Part shown: positions 7,989-15,613 of the stretch, piece after piece
Numbering within the stretch: the first letter of the stretch is position 1
Layout of the letters: the number at the start of each line of letters is the position of its first letter
Assembly: GCA_001730095.1 (NCBI GenBank)
Contig: MDLF01000032.1
Coordinates: 1 to 64,000 of the forward strand
Reading direction: 5' to 3'
Length of the DNA: 64,000 nucleotides
DNA from: Rhodobacteraceae bacterium (ex Bugula neritina AB1)
Lineage (GTDB): Bacteria > Pseudomonadota > Alphaproteobacteria > Rhodobacterales > Rhodobacteraceae
The notes under the pieces: generated by a model
Told to the model about the DNA's origin: nothing
What the model saw: the letters and a program-made list of their open reading frames with translations, nothing else
Database searches by the model: none
Made by a program: the position numbers and the translations under genes

Positions 7989-8948
7989 TCAGCTGCCCGC
8001 AATCAGCTCGGCCTGCGCCACAATGACCTCAGCCTGCTTGATCGAGGCGATATCCACAAGGCGGCCTTTGTAAACGGTTGCGCCGGCACCAGAGGCCTTG
8101 GCCTCTTCCATTGCGGCCAGGATTTCGCGGGCTTCCTGCACGGCTTCGTCCGAGGGGGTGAAGACCTGATTGGCCAGCGTGATCTGGCTGGGGTGGATTG
8201 CCCATTTGCCAACCATGCCCAGGGTGGCAGAGCGTTTGGCCTGCGCGATATAGCCGTCCTCGTCTGAAAAATCGCCGAACGGGCCGTCGACCGGCAGGAT
8301 GCCATGGGTGCGGCAGGCGGCGACGATGGCGGCCTGCGCCCAGTGCCAGGGGTCGGACCAGTGCTTTTGGCCGTCGCGGATCATATAGTAGTTTTCCTGG
8401 GTGCCGCCGATGCCGGTGGTCTGCATCCCCATCGAGGCGGCAAAATCCGCAGCGCCCAGCGACATCGCCTGCAGGCGGGGGGAGGATTTGGCGATGTCCT
8501 CGGCATGGGCGATGCCCGCGGCAGATTCAATGATCACCTCAAAGGACACTGGCTTGGTGCGGCCTTTGGCACGTTCAATCGCGGTGACCAGCGCGTCCAC
8601 CGCATAAACGTCTTCGGCGCAGCCAACCTTGGGGATCATGATCTGATCCAGCCGCTCGCCTGCCTGCTCCAGAATATCCACCACGTCGCGGTACCAGTAG
8701 GGCGTGTCGAGCCCGTTGATGCGCACCGACAAATATTTGTTGCCCCAGTCCACGCTGTTGATCGCTTCGATCACATTGGCGCGGGCCTGATCCTTGTCAT
8801 CCGGTGCCACCGAATCCTCAAGGTCCAGGTTGATGACATCAGCCGCCGAGGCGGCCATCTTCTCGAACAGTTTGACTTTGGAGCCGGGGCCGAACAGCTG
8901 GCAGCGGTTGGGGCGCGCAGGAGCGGCGGGCTGGATGCGGAATGACAT
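7989..8948 (-). CDS. mcl1: L-malyl-CoA/beta-methylmalyl-CoA lyase
   Basis: This 319-residue lyase of the CitE-like superfamily matches the length of rhodobacterial Mcl1. It would cleave beta-methylmalyl-CoA to glyoxylate and propionyl-CoA and interconvert malyl-CoA with acetyl-CoA and glyoxylate, in the ethylmalonyl-CoA pathway. Visible motifs are NRCQLFGPGSK, DVINLDLEDSVAPDDKDQAR, the metal and CoA site VSFEVIIESAAGIAHAEDI with SLGAADFAASMGM, and GKWAIHPSQI near the C-terminus. A strong AGGAGG lies upstream of the ATG. No other pathway gene is in this window. Confidence 0.94.
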   Translation of the reverse strand: MSFRIQPAAPARPNRCQLFGPGSKVKLFEKMAASAADVINLDLEDSVAPDDKDQARANVIEAINSVDWGNKYLSVRINGLDTPYWYRDVVDILEQAGERLDQIMIPKVGCAEDVYAVDALVTAIERAKGRTKPVSFEVIIESAAGIAHAEDIAKSSPRLQAMSLGAADFAASMGMQTTGIGGTQENYYMIRDGQKHWSDPWHWAQAAIVAACRTHGILPVDGPFGDFSDEDGYIAQAKRSATLGMVGKWAIHPSQITLANQVFTPSDEAVQEAREILAAMEEAKASGAGATVYKGRLVDIASIKQAEVIVAQAELIAGS

Positions 8949-9464
8949 GCGGAAACCTCCTGGGGTAAGGAAATTGCAGAATTTTCATTCGTGGAGTTAT
9001 TAAATTGCGCGCCCTCTTGCAAGTGGATTTTGCACCTGCGGCACGAAACGCCGCGTTGCGGCAATTTTTTGTGTGTCGGCGCAGTTGCACTCCTGCGTGA
9101 AACCGCCACTGCGATGCTGCATCGCGCAGGCAGGGGGCTGAAACAACTGCTGTGCGCAGTCGGGATAACCGTTGCGCTTATCGCCATTGCCCACCGCGCC
9201 GCATCTGATGCGCCCAAGGAGACAGGAGAGCTCCAGGCTATGGGGATCATCGGTGTGGCCTGGCCTGCTGTGCTGCAGCCTGCATCACGGAGCGGAGAGG
9301 AGGAAGCGTCTGTTAGGGGTGGGATGAAGGGAGAATCTTCGCCGACTTGGCGGATCTGGCGAAGAAAATCGCACTCAGGCAACTTTCTTGCGCGATTTCG
9401 AGAGGACTTTGCGCAGAATTAGCCCGAAATTAGCGCGACCAATTTGACTCGAAGGATGAGCGCG
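8949..9464. other. divergent intergenic region between mcl1 and dgcN
   Basis: This gap of about 516 bp should hold the promoters of the lyase gene and of the dgc operon. Open frames here (for example 8991-9422 on the plus strand) show no recognisable protein. An inverted repeat, TCTTCGCC (9336-9343) with GGCGAAGA (9358-9365), is a possible regulatory hairpin or operator upstream of dgcN. Confidence 0.5.
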
Positions 9465-10466
9465 ATGATCGAGACCCCTTATCTGCTGTTCCTGGGCGAC
9501 GCGCCTGACATGCTGGCTGCCAAAGTGGCCATTGGCATCCGTGACTGGCGTCCTGACCATGCGGTTGGCCAGATCCGCCTGCCGGGCTGCGGCGCGGACC
9601 TGGGGATCAAGGACATGACTCTGGCCGAAGCCAAGGAAGCCGGAGCCAAGACCCTGGTGATCGGCGTTGCCAACCGTGGCGGCGTGATTTCCGAGGCTTG
9701 GAAGGAAGTGCTGATTGAAGCGCTGGAAATGGGCTATGACCTGGCTTCCGGCCTGCATAACCTGCTGCGCGACGAAGGCGATCTGGTGGCAGCTGCCCAG
9801 ACCCACGGCGGCACCCTGCATGACGTACGCGTTCCCACTGTCGGCTACCCGATTGCCAACGGCAAGCCTCGCACCGGCAAGCGCTGCCTGGCGGTTGGCA
9901 CCGACTGCTCGGTCGGCAAGATGTACACCGCCATGGCGATGGACAACGAGATGCGCGAGCGCGGCATGAAGTCGACCTTCCGTGCCACCGGCCAGACCGG
10001 CATCCTGATCACCGGCCACGGCGTGCCGCTGGACGCGGTCATTGCCGACTTCATGGCAGGCTCGATTGAGTATCTGACCCCGGACAACGACGAAGACCAC
10101 TGGGACCTGATCGAAGGCCAGGGCTCGCTGTTCCATGTGTCTTATTCTGGTGTGACCATGGCACTGGTGCACGGCGGCCAGCCCGACGCGCTGATCCTGT
10201 GTCACGAGCCGACCCGCACCCATATGCGCGGCCTGCCGGAATATGACGTTCCGACCCTGGAAGAGCTGCGCGACGTGGCCCTGCCGCTGGCACAGCGTGC
10301 CAACCCGGCCTGCCAGATCGTTGGCATCTCTGTGAACACCCAGCATCTCAGCGAAGACGAAGCCGTGAAATATCTGGCCGAAGTCGAAGAGCGCATGAGC
10401 CTGCCTGCTGTTGACCCCTACCGCCACGGCGCAGGCCGTCTGGTAGACGCGCTGGCCGCAGTCTGA
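9465..10466 (+). CDS. dgcN: DUF1611 protein, probable D-glutamate N-acetyltransferase DgcN
   Basis: This 333-residue protein is of the DUF1611 family. It has an N-terminal domain (residues 1-130) and a P-loop-like C-terminal domain with AVGTDCSVGKMYTAMAM near residue 145, RATGQTGILITGHGVPLDAV, and GQGSLFHVSYSGVTMALVHG. In marine bacteria the dgcN-dgcA pair has been described as converting D-glutamate to N-acetyl-D-glutamate (DgcN) and racemising that to the L form (DgcA). The downstream gene matches DgcA, which supports the call. The start at 9465 has GAAGGA 8 nt upstream; other in-frame starts lie at 9444 and 9456. Confidence 0.83.
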   Translation: MIETPYLLFLGDAPDMLAAKVAIGIRDWRPDHAVGQIRLPGCGADLGIKDMTLAEAKEAGAKTLVIGVANRGGVISEAWKEVLIEALEMGYDLASGLHNLLRDEGDLVAAAQTHGGTLHDVRVPTVGYPIANGKPRTGKRCLAVGTDCSVGKMYTAMAMDNEMRERGMKSTFRATGQTGILITGHGVPLDAVIADFMAGSIEYLTPDNDEDHWDLIEGQGSLFHVSYSGVTMALVHGGQPDALILCHEPTRTHMRGLPEYDVPTLEELRDVALPLAQRANPACQIVGISVNTQHLSEDEAVKYLAEVEERMSLPAVDPYRHGAGRLVDALAAV

Positions 10467-10474
10467 TTTGTAAG

Positions 10475-10501
10475 GGGCGTCTGGAAACAGACGCCCTTTT
10501 T
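10475..10501 (+). terminator. intrinsic-terminator-like hairpin inside the dgc operon
   Basis: GGGCGTCTG and CAGACGCCC form a perfect 9-bp stem closed by a GAAA tetraloop and followed by five T residues. It lies between dgcN (stop 10466) and dgcA (start 10520). It could reduce distal gene expression or stabilise the dgcN mRNA end. Confidence 0.8.
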
Positions 10502-10519
10502 CCGTCGAAAGGAATGGAT

Positions 10520-11485
10520 ATGAATGTCACCGTGACGCCGGACGTCTTTAAGCTGGCGCAGGTCTTCACCATCTCGCGCGGCTCGCGCACCGAAGCCAAA
10601 GTCCTGACCGTCCGTGTCGAAAAGGACGGCGTGACCGGCTGGGGCGAATGTGTGCCCTATGCCCGCTATAATGAAACTCTGGAAAGCGTGACCGCGGAAA
10701 TCGATGGCCTGCCTGCCGATTTCACCCGCGAAGAGCTGCAGGCGCTGCTGCCCGCCGGTGCCGCGCGCAATGCAGTCGACTGCGCGCTGTGGGATCTGGA
10801 GGCGAAACAGGCCGGTAAACGTGTCTGGGAACTGGCCGGGCTGCCGGAACCCAAGGCTGAGATCACCGCCTATACGCTGTCGCTGGATACGCCCGAAAAC
10901 ATGCAGAAACAGGCGGCGGAAAACGCGTTTCGCCCGCTTCTGAAGATCAAGCTTGGCACCCCGGACGATATGCCCCGCCTGGAAGCGGTGCGCGCCGGTG
11001 CGCCGGATGCCAAGATCATCATCGACGCCAACGAGGGTTGGTCGGCAGAGGTCTACGCCGAATTGGCGCCGCATCTGGTGCGCCTTGGCGTGGAACTGGT
11101 CGAGCAGCCGCTGCCATCTGGCGAGGACGACGCCCTCATTGGCATGGAGCGCCCGGTGCCGGTCTGCGCCGATGAGAGCTGCCATGACCGCGAGAGTCTG
11201 CCCAAGCTCAAAGGCAAATACGATGTGGTCAACATCAAGCTGGACAAAACCGGCGGGTTGACTGAGGCGCTGAAGCTGCGCGATCAGGCGCTGGCCGAAG
11301 GTTATCAGGTGATGGTGGGCTGCATGGTCGGATCTTCGCTGGCGATGGCGCCGGCGACGCTTGTGGCGCATGGTGCGGCGGTAACGGATCTTGACGGGCC
11401 GCTCCTGCTGGCCGAAGACCGCGACGAACCTTTGACATTTGATGCCGATGGCGTGCACCCGCCAGTGGCTGCACTCTGGGGCTGA
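10520..11485 (+). CDS. dgcA: enolase-superfamily racemase, probable N-acetyl-D-glutamate racemase DgcA
   Basis: This 321-residue protein is of the dipeptide epimerase branch of the enolase superfamily. It has a capping domain (1-110) and a barrel with the catalytic KxK in LLKIKLG, metal ligands in IIDANEGW, VEQPLP and ADESCH, and the second catalytic Lys in NIKLDKTGG. Annotated alone it would be called L-Ala-D/L-Glu epimerase. Next to a DUF1611 gene it fits DgcA, which racemises N-acetyl-D-glutamate. ATG 10520 has AAAGGA 6 nt upstream; an in-frame ATG at 10514 is too close to that site. Confidence 0.85.
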   Translation: MNVTVTPDVFKLAQVFTISRGSRTEAKVLTVRVEKDGVTGWGECVPYARYNETLESVTAEIDGLPADFTREELQALLPAGAARNAVDCALWDLEAKQAGKRVWELAGLPEPKAEITAYTLSLDTPENMQKQAAENAFRPLLKIKLGTPDDMPRLEAVRAGAPDAKIIIDANEGWSAEVYAELAPHLVRLGVELVEQPLPSGEDDALIGMERPVPVCADESCHDRESLPKLKGKYDVVNIKLDKTGGLTEALKLRDQALAEGYQVMVGCMVGSSLAMAPATLVAHGAAVTDLDGPLLLAEDRDEPLTFDADGVHPPVAALWG

Positions 11486-11495
11486 GGAGAATACC

Positions 11496-12356
11496 ATGAC
11501 CCGTACCGTTTATGTGAATGGCGAATACCTGCCGGAAAATGAGGCCAAGGTTTCGATCTTCGACCGCGGCTTCCTGTTTGCCGATGCGGTCTATGAGGTG
11601 ACTTCGGTTCTAGACGGCAAGCTGATCGATTTTGAAGGCCACGCGGTGCGCCTAGAGCGCTCGCTGAACGAACTCGACATGCCGTCGCCCTGTACCAAGG
11701 ACGAGCTGTTGGAAATCCACCGCAAGCTGGTGGAGCTGAACGGCATCGAAGAAGGCTTGGTCTATCTGCAGGTCTCGCGCGGTTCCGATGGCGACCGCGA
11801 CTTTGTGTTCCCTTCTGCTGACACGCCGCCGAGCCTGGTGCTGTTCACCCAGAACAAACCTGGCCTGGCCGACAGCCCGGCGGCCAAGAAGGGTGCCAAG
11901 ATCATCTCGATCGAGGACATCCGTTGGGGCCGCCGCGACATCAAGACCGTGCAGCTGCTGTATCCGTCCATGGGCAAGATGATGGCCAAGAAAGCGGGCT
12001 GCGATGATGCCTGGCTGATCGAGGATGGCCATGTGACCGAAGGCACCTCGAACAACGCCTATTACGTCAAGAACGGCAAGATCGTGACCCGTCCGCTGTC
12101 CAACGACATTCTGCATGGCATCACCCGCGCCGCGGTGCTGCGTCTGGCAGAAGAAGCGCAGATGGAAATCGAAGAGCGCCTGTTCACCATCGACGAGGCA
12201 AAGGAAGCAGACGAAGCCTTCACCACCTCGGCCTCGGCCTTTGTGATGCCGGTGGTGGAAATCGACGGCGTGGCGCTGGGCGATGGCACTCCGGGCCCGA
12301 TCGCCAAGCGCCTGCGTGAGATCTATCTGGAAGAAAGCCGCAAGAAAGCCGTCTGA
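11496..12356 (+). CDS. D-amino-acid transaminase-like fold-type IV PLP enzyme
   Basis: This 286-residue aminotransferase is of the D-alanine transaminase/branched-chain group. The PLP-binding Lys lies in DIKTVQLLYPSMGK near residue 146, and the cofactor-phosphate region is VTEGTSNNAYYVKNGKI with ITRAAVLRLAEE. An N-terminal FDRGFLFADAVYEVTSV is typical of the fold. The start at 11496 has GAGGAG 6 nt upstream and follows dgcA by 10 bp, so the two are probably coupled. In this operon it would move amino groups from D-amino acids to 2-oxoglutarate, making D-glutamate for DgcN; this is an inference. Confidence 0.88.
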   Translation: MTRTVYVNGEYLPENEAKVSIFDRGFLFADAVYEVTSVLDGKLIDFEGHAVRLERSLNELDMPSPCTKDELLEIHRKLVELNGIEEGLVYLQVSRGSDGDRDFVFPSADTPPSLVLFTQNKPGLADSPAAKKGAKIISIEDIRWGRRDIKTVQLLYPSMGKMMAKKAGCDDAWLIEDGHVTEGTSNNAYYVKNGKIVTRPLSNDILHGITRAAVLRLAEEAQMEIEERLFTIDEAKEADEAFTTSASAFVMPVVEIDGVALGDGTPGPIAKRLREIYLEESRKKAV

Positions 12357-12376
12357 GGCTGTTTGCTGAGATGTAT

Positions 12377-12409
12377 TGGAAAGGCCGTCCCTGTGGGGCG
12401 GCCTTTCCA
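12377..12409 (+). terminator. terminator of the dgcN-dgcA-transaminase operon
   Basis: TGGAAAGGCCG and CGGCCTTTCCA form a perfect 11-bp stem with an 11-nt loop, 20 bp after the transaminase stop. The T-run after it is weak (TTAAAT). Confidence 0.7.
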
Positions 12410-12693
12410 TTAAATAGAGAATCAATTCTGATTTTCCGGGCCACCAATGCAGGTGAAAATGCAGGTGATGATGTCGGCAAAAGGCATGTCACGGGGCGGT
12501 ATTTTCCCACATTAGGCAACAATGTACATCCAGTGACTGGATTGTCATCTGATGCGCTCTCTCAGCTCCAGATTTTAACTAATTTTATACAAACTGCACC
12601 CGTTGGCAGCTGATTGCGGTACTTTGATTGCAGGCGATGGGGCTGGCCCGGGGGGGGGAAGCGCGCCAGAGCCGCAAACCGTGGAGATGCCAG

Positions 12694-12930
12694 ATGCAAA
12701 CATGTTATCAGCCGGAAACCGGGGAAGCCGTGAACAGCCCAGCTGCAGAGCCGAGCGACGCGGAGATTTTGGCTGTTGTTCGCCAGGTGCTGACTGCGGA
12801 AGAAGCAGAGCATGCTGATCGCGCCGGGGCGCCTGACAGCCGGGGCTGGCTGGCAGGCAAGCTTCTGGGGAGGGAGCGTCCGGCTTCCGGTGCATTGGCT
12901 GCCCGGCTTCTGGGCCGTTTGCGCGGCTAG
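12694..12930 (+). CDS. small hypothetical protein
   Basis: This 78-residue protein starts at an ATG with GGAG 7 nt upstream and ends with repeated LLGR segments (KLLGRERP, RLLGRLRG). The middle, SDAEILAVVRQVLTAEEAEH, is predicted helical. A strong terminator follows 70 bp later, which supports a real transcription unit. I do not recognise the family. Codon usage fits the neighbours. Confidence 0.5.
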   Translation: MQTCYQPETGEAVNSPAAEPSDAEILAVVRQVLTAEEAEHADRAGAPDSRGWLAGKLLGRERPASGALAARLLGRLRG

Positions 12931-12999
12931 GCGCGCTGTTGGGGGGCGCGCCCTGCCGCGGATTTGCGGTCCGGGGTTTTCAGGAAGACATTTTGCAGC

Positions 13000-13026
13000 G
13001 GCCGCCCAGAAGGGGCGGCCTTTTTT
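13000..13026 (+). terminator. Rho-independent terminator
   Basis: GGCCGCCC and GGGCGGCC form an 8-bp stem with a 5-nt loop and six T residues after it. It ends the transcript of the small gene at 12694-12930. Confidence 0.88.
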
Positions 13027-13130
13027 CATGCGGGCAATTGGGGGTCCAGATGCGGTGGATGCGCTGCTGACAGGCAGATGGCAGCAGCAGGGTGCTAGCA
13101 GGGATCGGACCCTTCAGGAGGCCGGGAAAC

Positions 13131-14018
13131 ATGGATGCATCCATTCAGTCGCAACGTATGGCAGGACTTGTTCTGGTGACCGTTTCAGCGCTGGTGTTCA
13201 GCACTGCGGGGATCTTTACCCGCTCTGTCACGGCCACGGCCTGGGTGGTGATCTTCTGGCGCGGTTTTGCCGCTGCCGGGTTCACGCTGGCCTGGCTGGC
13301 GCTGCGTGGGCAATTCGCGGAGGAAGCCCGCAGTTTTGACCGACGGTCCCTGCTGATTTCCGGTATGGGCGCGGCTGGCAGCGCAGCCTTCATCCCGGCC
13401 TTCAAGCTGAGCAGCGTTGCCAATGTGGCGCTGATCTATGCGGCCGCCCCCTTTGCTGCGGCAGGTCTGGCCTGGGTTGTGCTGCGTGAAGCGCCGGGGC
13501 GGCGTGTTCTGCTGGCCAGCGCTGTCTCGCTGGGCGGGGTGGCGGTGATCCTGCAGGGTGGCCTGGCGGGCGGCAGCCTGACTGGCGATTTGCTGGCGCT
13601 GTTCATGACGCTGATGCTGGCAGGGATGATGACAGGCTACCGGGCATGGCCGGATGTGAAGGCCGCGCTGCCCAATGCAGTGTCGTCGCTGTTGCTGTTG
13701 CCGGTGGCTGCCTTGATGACGCCCGTGGCAACGGTGCCGGCGGGCGAAATGCTGGTGCTGGTTCTGTTCGGGCTGGTGTTTGCCGTTGCCTCGGTCACCC
13801 TGTGCGAGGGCGCGCGGCGGCTGCCCGCAGCGGAAACCGCGCTGGTGTCGGCGCTGGAGACACCGCTGGCGCCGCTCTTGGCGTTTCTGATCCTGGCAGA
13901 GCAGCCCGGCCTGCAGACCATCGCGGGCGGGGCGGTGATTTTTGCCGCGGTGCTGTGGGCGCAGCGGCCTGCGCGCAAGCCGGTTGCGCCTAGGACTTGT
14001 CGGTCACGTTTTCCTTGA
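13131..14018 (+). CDS. DMT superfamily (EamA) permease
   Basis: This inner-membrane protein of 295 residues has about ten hydrophobic segments in two EamA halves. The first half contains STAGIFTRSV and VVIFWRGFAAAGFTLAW, and the second ends with ETALVSALETPLAPLLAFL. Such permeases carry amino acids, nucleotides or other metabolites; the substrate cannot be read. The start at 13131 is preferred because CAGGAGG precedes it. Its 3' end overlaps the convergent DUF1244 gene by 29 bp. Confidence 0.9.
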   Translation: MDASIQSQRMAGLVLVTVSALVFSTAGIFTRSVTATAWVVIFWRGFAAAGFTLAWLALRGQFAEEARSFDRRSLLISGMGAAGSAAFIPAFKLSSVANVALIYAAAPFAAAGLAWVVLREAPGRRVLLASAVSLGGVAVILQGGLAGGSLTGDLLALFMTLMLAGMMTGYRAWPDVKAALPNAVSSLLLLPVAALMTPVATVPAGEMLVLVLFGLVFAVASVTLCEGARRLPAAETALVSALETPLAPLLAFLILAEQPGLQTIAGGAVIFAAVLWAQRPARKPVAPRTCRSRFP

Positions 14019-14304
14019 ATGCCACCTCAAAGGCGGCCTGTGTCTCGGCGCTGGCGTCAGTCTGATAGTTGGCTTTCCACTCTGCCATGGTCATGCCGTA
14101 GTAGATTTCGCGGGCCTCGGTCTTGTCCATCTCGATGCCGCGCTCATTTGCGGCTTCCTGATACCACCGCGACAGACAGTTGCGGCAGAAGCCGGCCATG
14201 TTCATCAGGTCGATGTTCTGCACATCAGTGCGGTCTTCCATCAGGTGTTTCTGCAGGCGCCGAAAGGCGGCGGCCTGGAGTTCGATCTCGGTTTGCTTGT
14301 CCAT
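13990..14304 (-). CDS. DUF1244 domain protein
   Basis: This 104-residue protein is full length for DUF1244, with AAFRRLQKHLMEDRTDVQN and the metal-like Cys pair in MAGFCRNCLSRWYQEAA. REIYYGMTMAEWKANYQ lies toward the end. The family is common in Proteobacteria and has no settled function. The gene precedes no obvious partner; the DUF6868-like gene upstream on the same strand is about 95 bp away and could be cotranscribed. Confidence 0.92.
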   Translation of the reverse strand: MDKQTEIELQAAAFRRLQKHLMEDRTDVQNIDLMNMAGFCRNCLSRWYQEAANERGIEMDKTEAREIYYGMTMAEWKANYQTDASAETQAAFEVAFKENVTDKS

Positions 14305-14399
14305 CGCTGGTGTCCCGGTGTGAGTTGGCGCGTCGGCACAGGCCTAGCAGCCGCTGCAGGGGCGGGCAATGGGCACGGGCAAAGGGCGGGGCCGCCGGA

Positions 14400-14639
14400 T
14401 CAGATCAGCTGCAGCGCAACCCAAGGCCCCAGCGCCGTGGCAAAGATCACGATCTTGTAGGTGCCGAGCCAGCGGTAGATGGTCAGGCTGACATCCGCCG
14501 GTGCCAGCCCGAACATGCGGCCGTGCAGCCGCGCCACCCAGTCCTGCAGCAGCATCAGCAGGATGGTAGAGAGGGTGAATAGGCCGATGTGCAAGATGGT
14601 CAGCCAGCCGAAAAAGGCGGTAAGGGTGTCCTGGGCCAT
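14400..14639 (-). CDS. small two-helix membrane protein (DUF6868-like)
   Basis: This 79-residue protein has two hydrophobic segments, FFGWLTILHIGLFTLSTILL near the N-terminus and YKIVIFATALGPWVALQLI at the C-terminus, joined by a short loop. The ATG at 14639 has AAAGGAG 6 nt upstream. It resembles the DUF6868 family of small membrane proteins. Its function is unknown. Confidence 0.75.
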   Translation of the reverse strand: MAQDTLTAFFGWLTILHIGLFTLSTILLMLLQDWVARLHGRMFGLAPADVSLTIYRWLGTYKIVIFATALGPWVALQLI

Positions 14640-14755
14640 GGTGGCTCCTTTCCCGTATCTGTCCCGCGTTTCCGTTACGGATATGGGGATGCCGCACCGG
14701 TTCTGCAACATTTTCCCGCCGTCTGCGGCGTTGGAAAGGGCCAGGGCGAACAGGA

Positions 14756-15493
14756 TCAGAGCCCGGAAGCCTCCAGCGCTTTTGGCAATACCTCGGCCAG
14801 CCGTTCAGCCCATTCCTGCTGTCCTTTATGTTCGGCAATCAGGTCGTTGCGCAGCTCGATCAGCGTGTTCGGGCGACCCGGCTTGGTGGCGTGGGTTTCG
14901 ATCGCATCGCCGGGAAGATGGCCGGTGTAGGGCTCATTGACGCCGACACACAGATCACCGGGCCGGTTCAGCTCCTCAATCACGAAGGGCGAGAAACGCT
15001 CGCCTTCGGGGAACAGAATGCCGATCTCCCAGGGACGCGGAGGCCGTCCACGCAGCTGCCGGGTAAAGCTGTGGACCGAGATAATGACCGTGCGGGGGCG
15101 TTCGGCCAGCCGTGCCAGTGCCCGGTGGTAGGGGCGGTAGCAGGCCTCCAGCCGTGCTTTCAGCTCTGCCTCGCCCGCGTGGCGGTTGGCGGGGATGATG
15201 GTGCCGTCATAAAGCTTCATCAAGAGGGTCGGGTCGTCTTCGCCGCGGTTGGGGTCGATCACCAGCCGGGAGAAGTTGGAGGCCACCACCGGCGCATCCA
15301 GCATTTCGCCCAAAAGTTTCGACACCTCATAGGCGCCGACATCATAGGCGATGTGGCGCTCCATGTCCTCGCGCGGGAGGCCAAGGTCGCCGCCGCCGAC
15401 AAACTCCGGCACGTTGTTGGAGGCATGGTCGCATGTGATCAGCCAGCGGGCGGGACGGTCATTACCGTGAACAAAAAAAGGTGTGTATGTCAT
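14756..15493 (-). CDS. N-formylglutamate amidohydrolase family protein
   Basis: This 245-residue predicted zinc amidohydrolase is related to HutG2, which hydrolyses N-formylglutamate to glutamate and formate in histidine degradation. Motifs include LITCDHASNNVP at the start of the fold, RHIAYDVGA, SNFSRLVIDPNR, IISVHSFTRQL and a C-terminal LIELRNDLIAE. No hut gene is nearby, so a role outside histidine use is possible. The start at 15493 (MTYTPFFVHG) is preferred over an extension to 15562, which lacks family sequence. It is divergent from pyk. Confidence 0.87.
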   Translation of the reverse strand: MTYTPFFVHGNDRPARWLITCDHASNNVPEFVGGGDLGLPREDMERHIAYDVGAYEVSKLLGEMLDAPVVASNFSRLVIDPNRGEDDPTLLMKLYDGTIIPANRHAGEAELKARLEACYRPYHRALARLAERPRTVIISVHSFTRQLRGRPPRPWEIGILFPEGERFSPFVIEELNRPGDLCVGVNEPYTGHLPGDAIETHATKPGRPNTLIELRNDLIAEHKGQQEWAERLAEVLPKALEASGL

Positions 15494-15613
15494 GAGCCTG
15501 ATATGTTTTGCCGCAAGCTGTTTACGGGAGTTGCGGCAGAATGGGAATTGAGGGATAAGCACCCTGATCGCTGTTTGCGGTAACAGAACCTAGGGCCAGA
15601 GGAGAGACCCCCA

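Noticed and set aside
8991-9422. 143-codon open frame upstream of dgcN
   Set aside because: There is no recognised domain and amino acid composition is odd; the stretch is better explained as the divergent promoter region.
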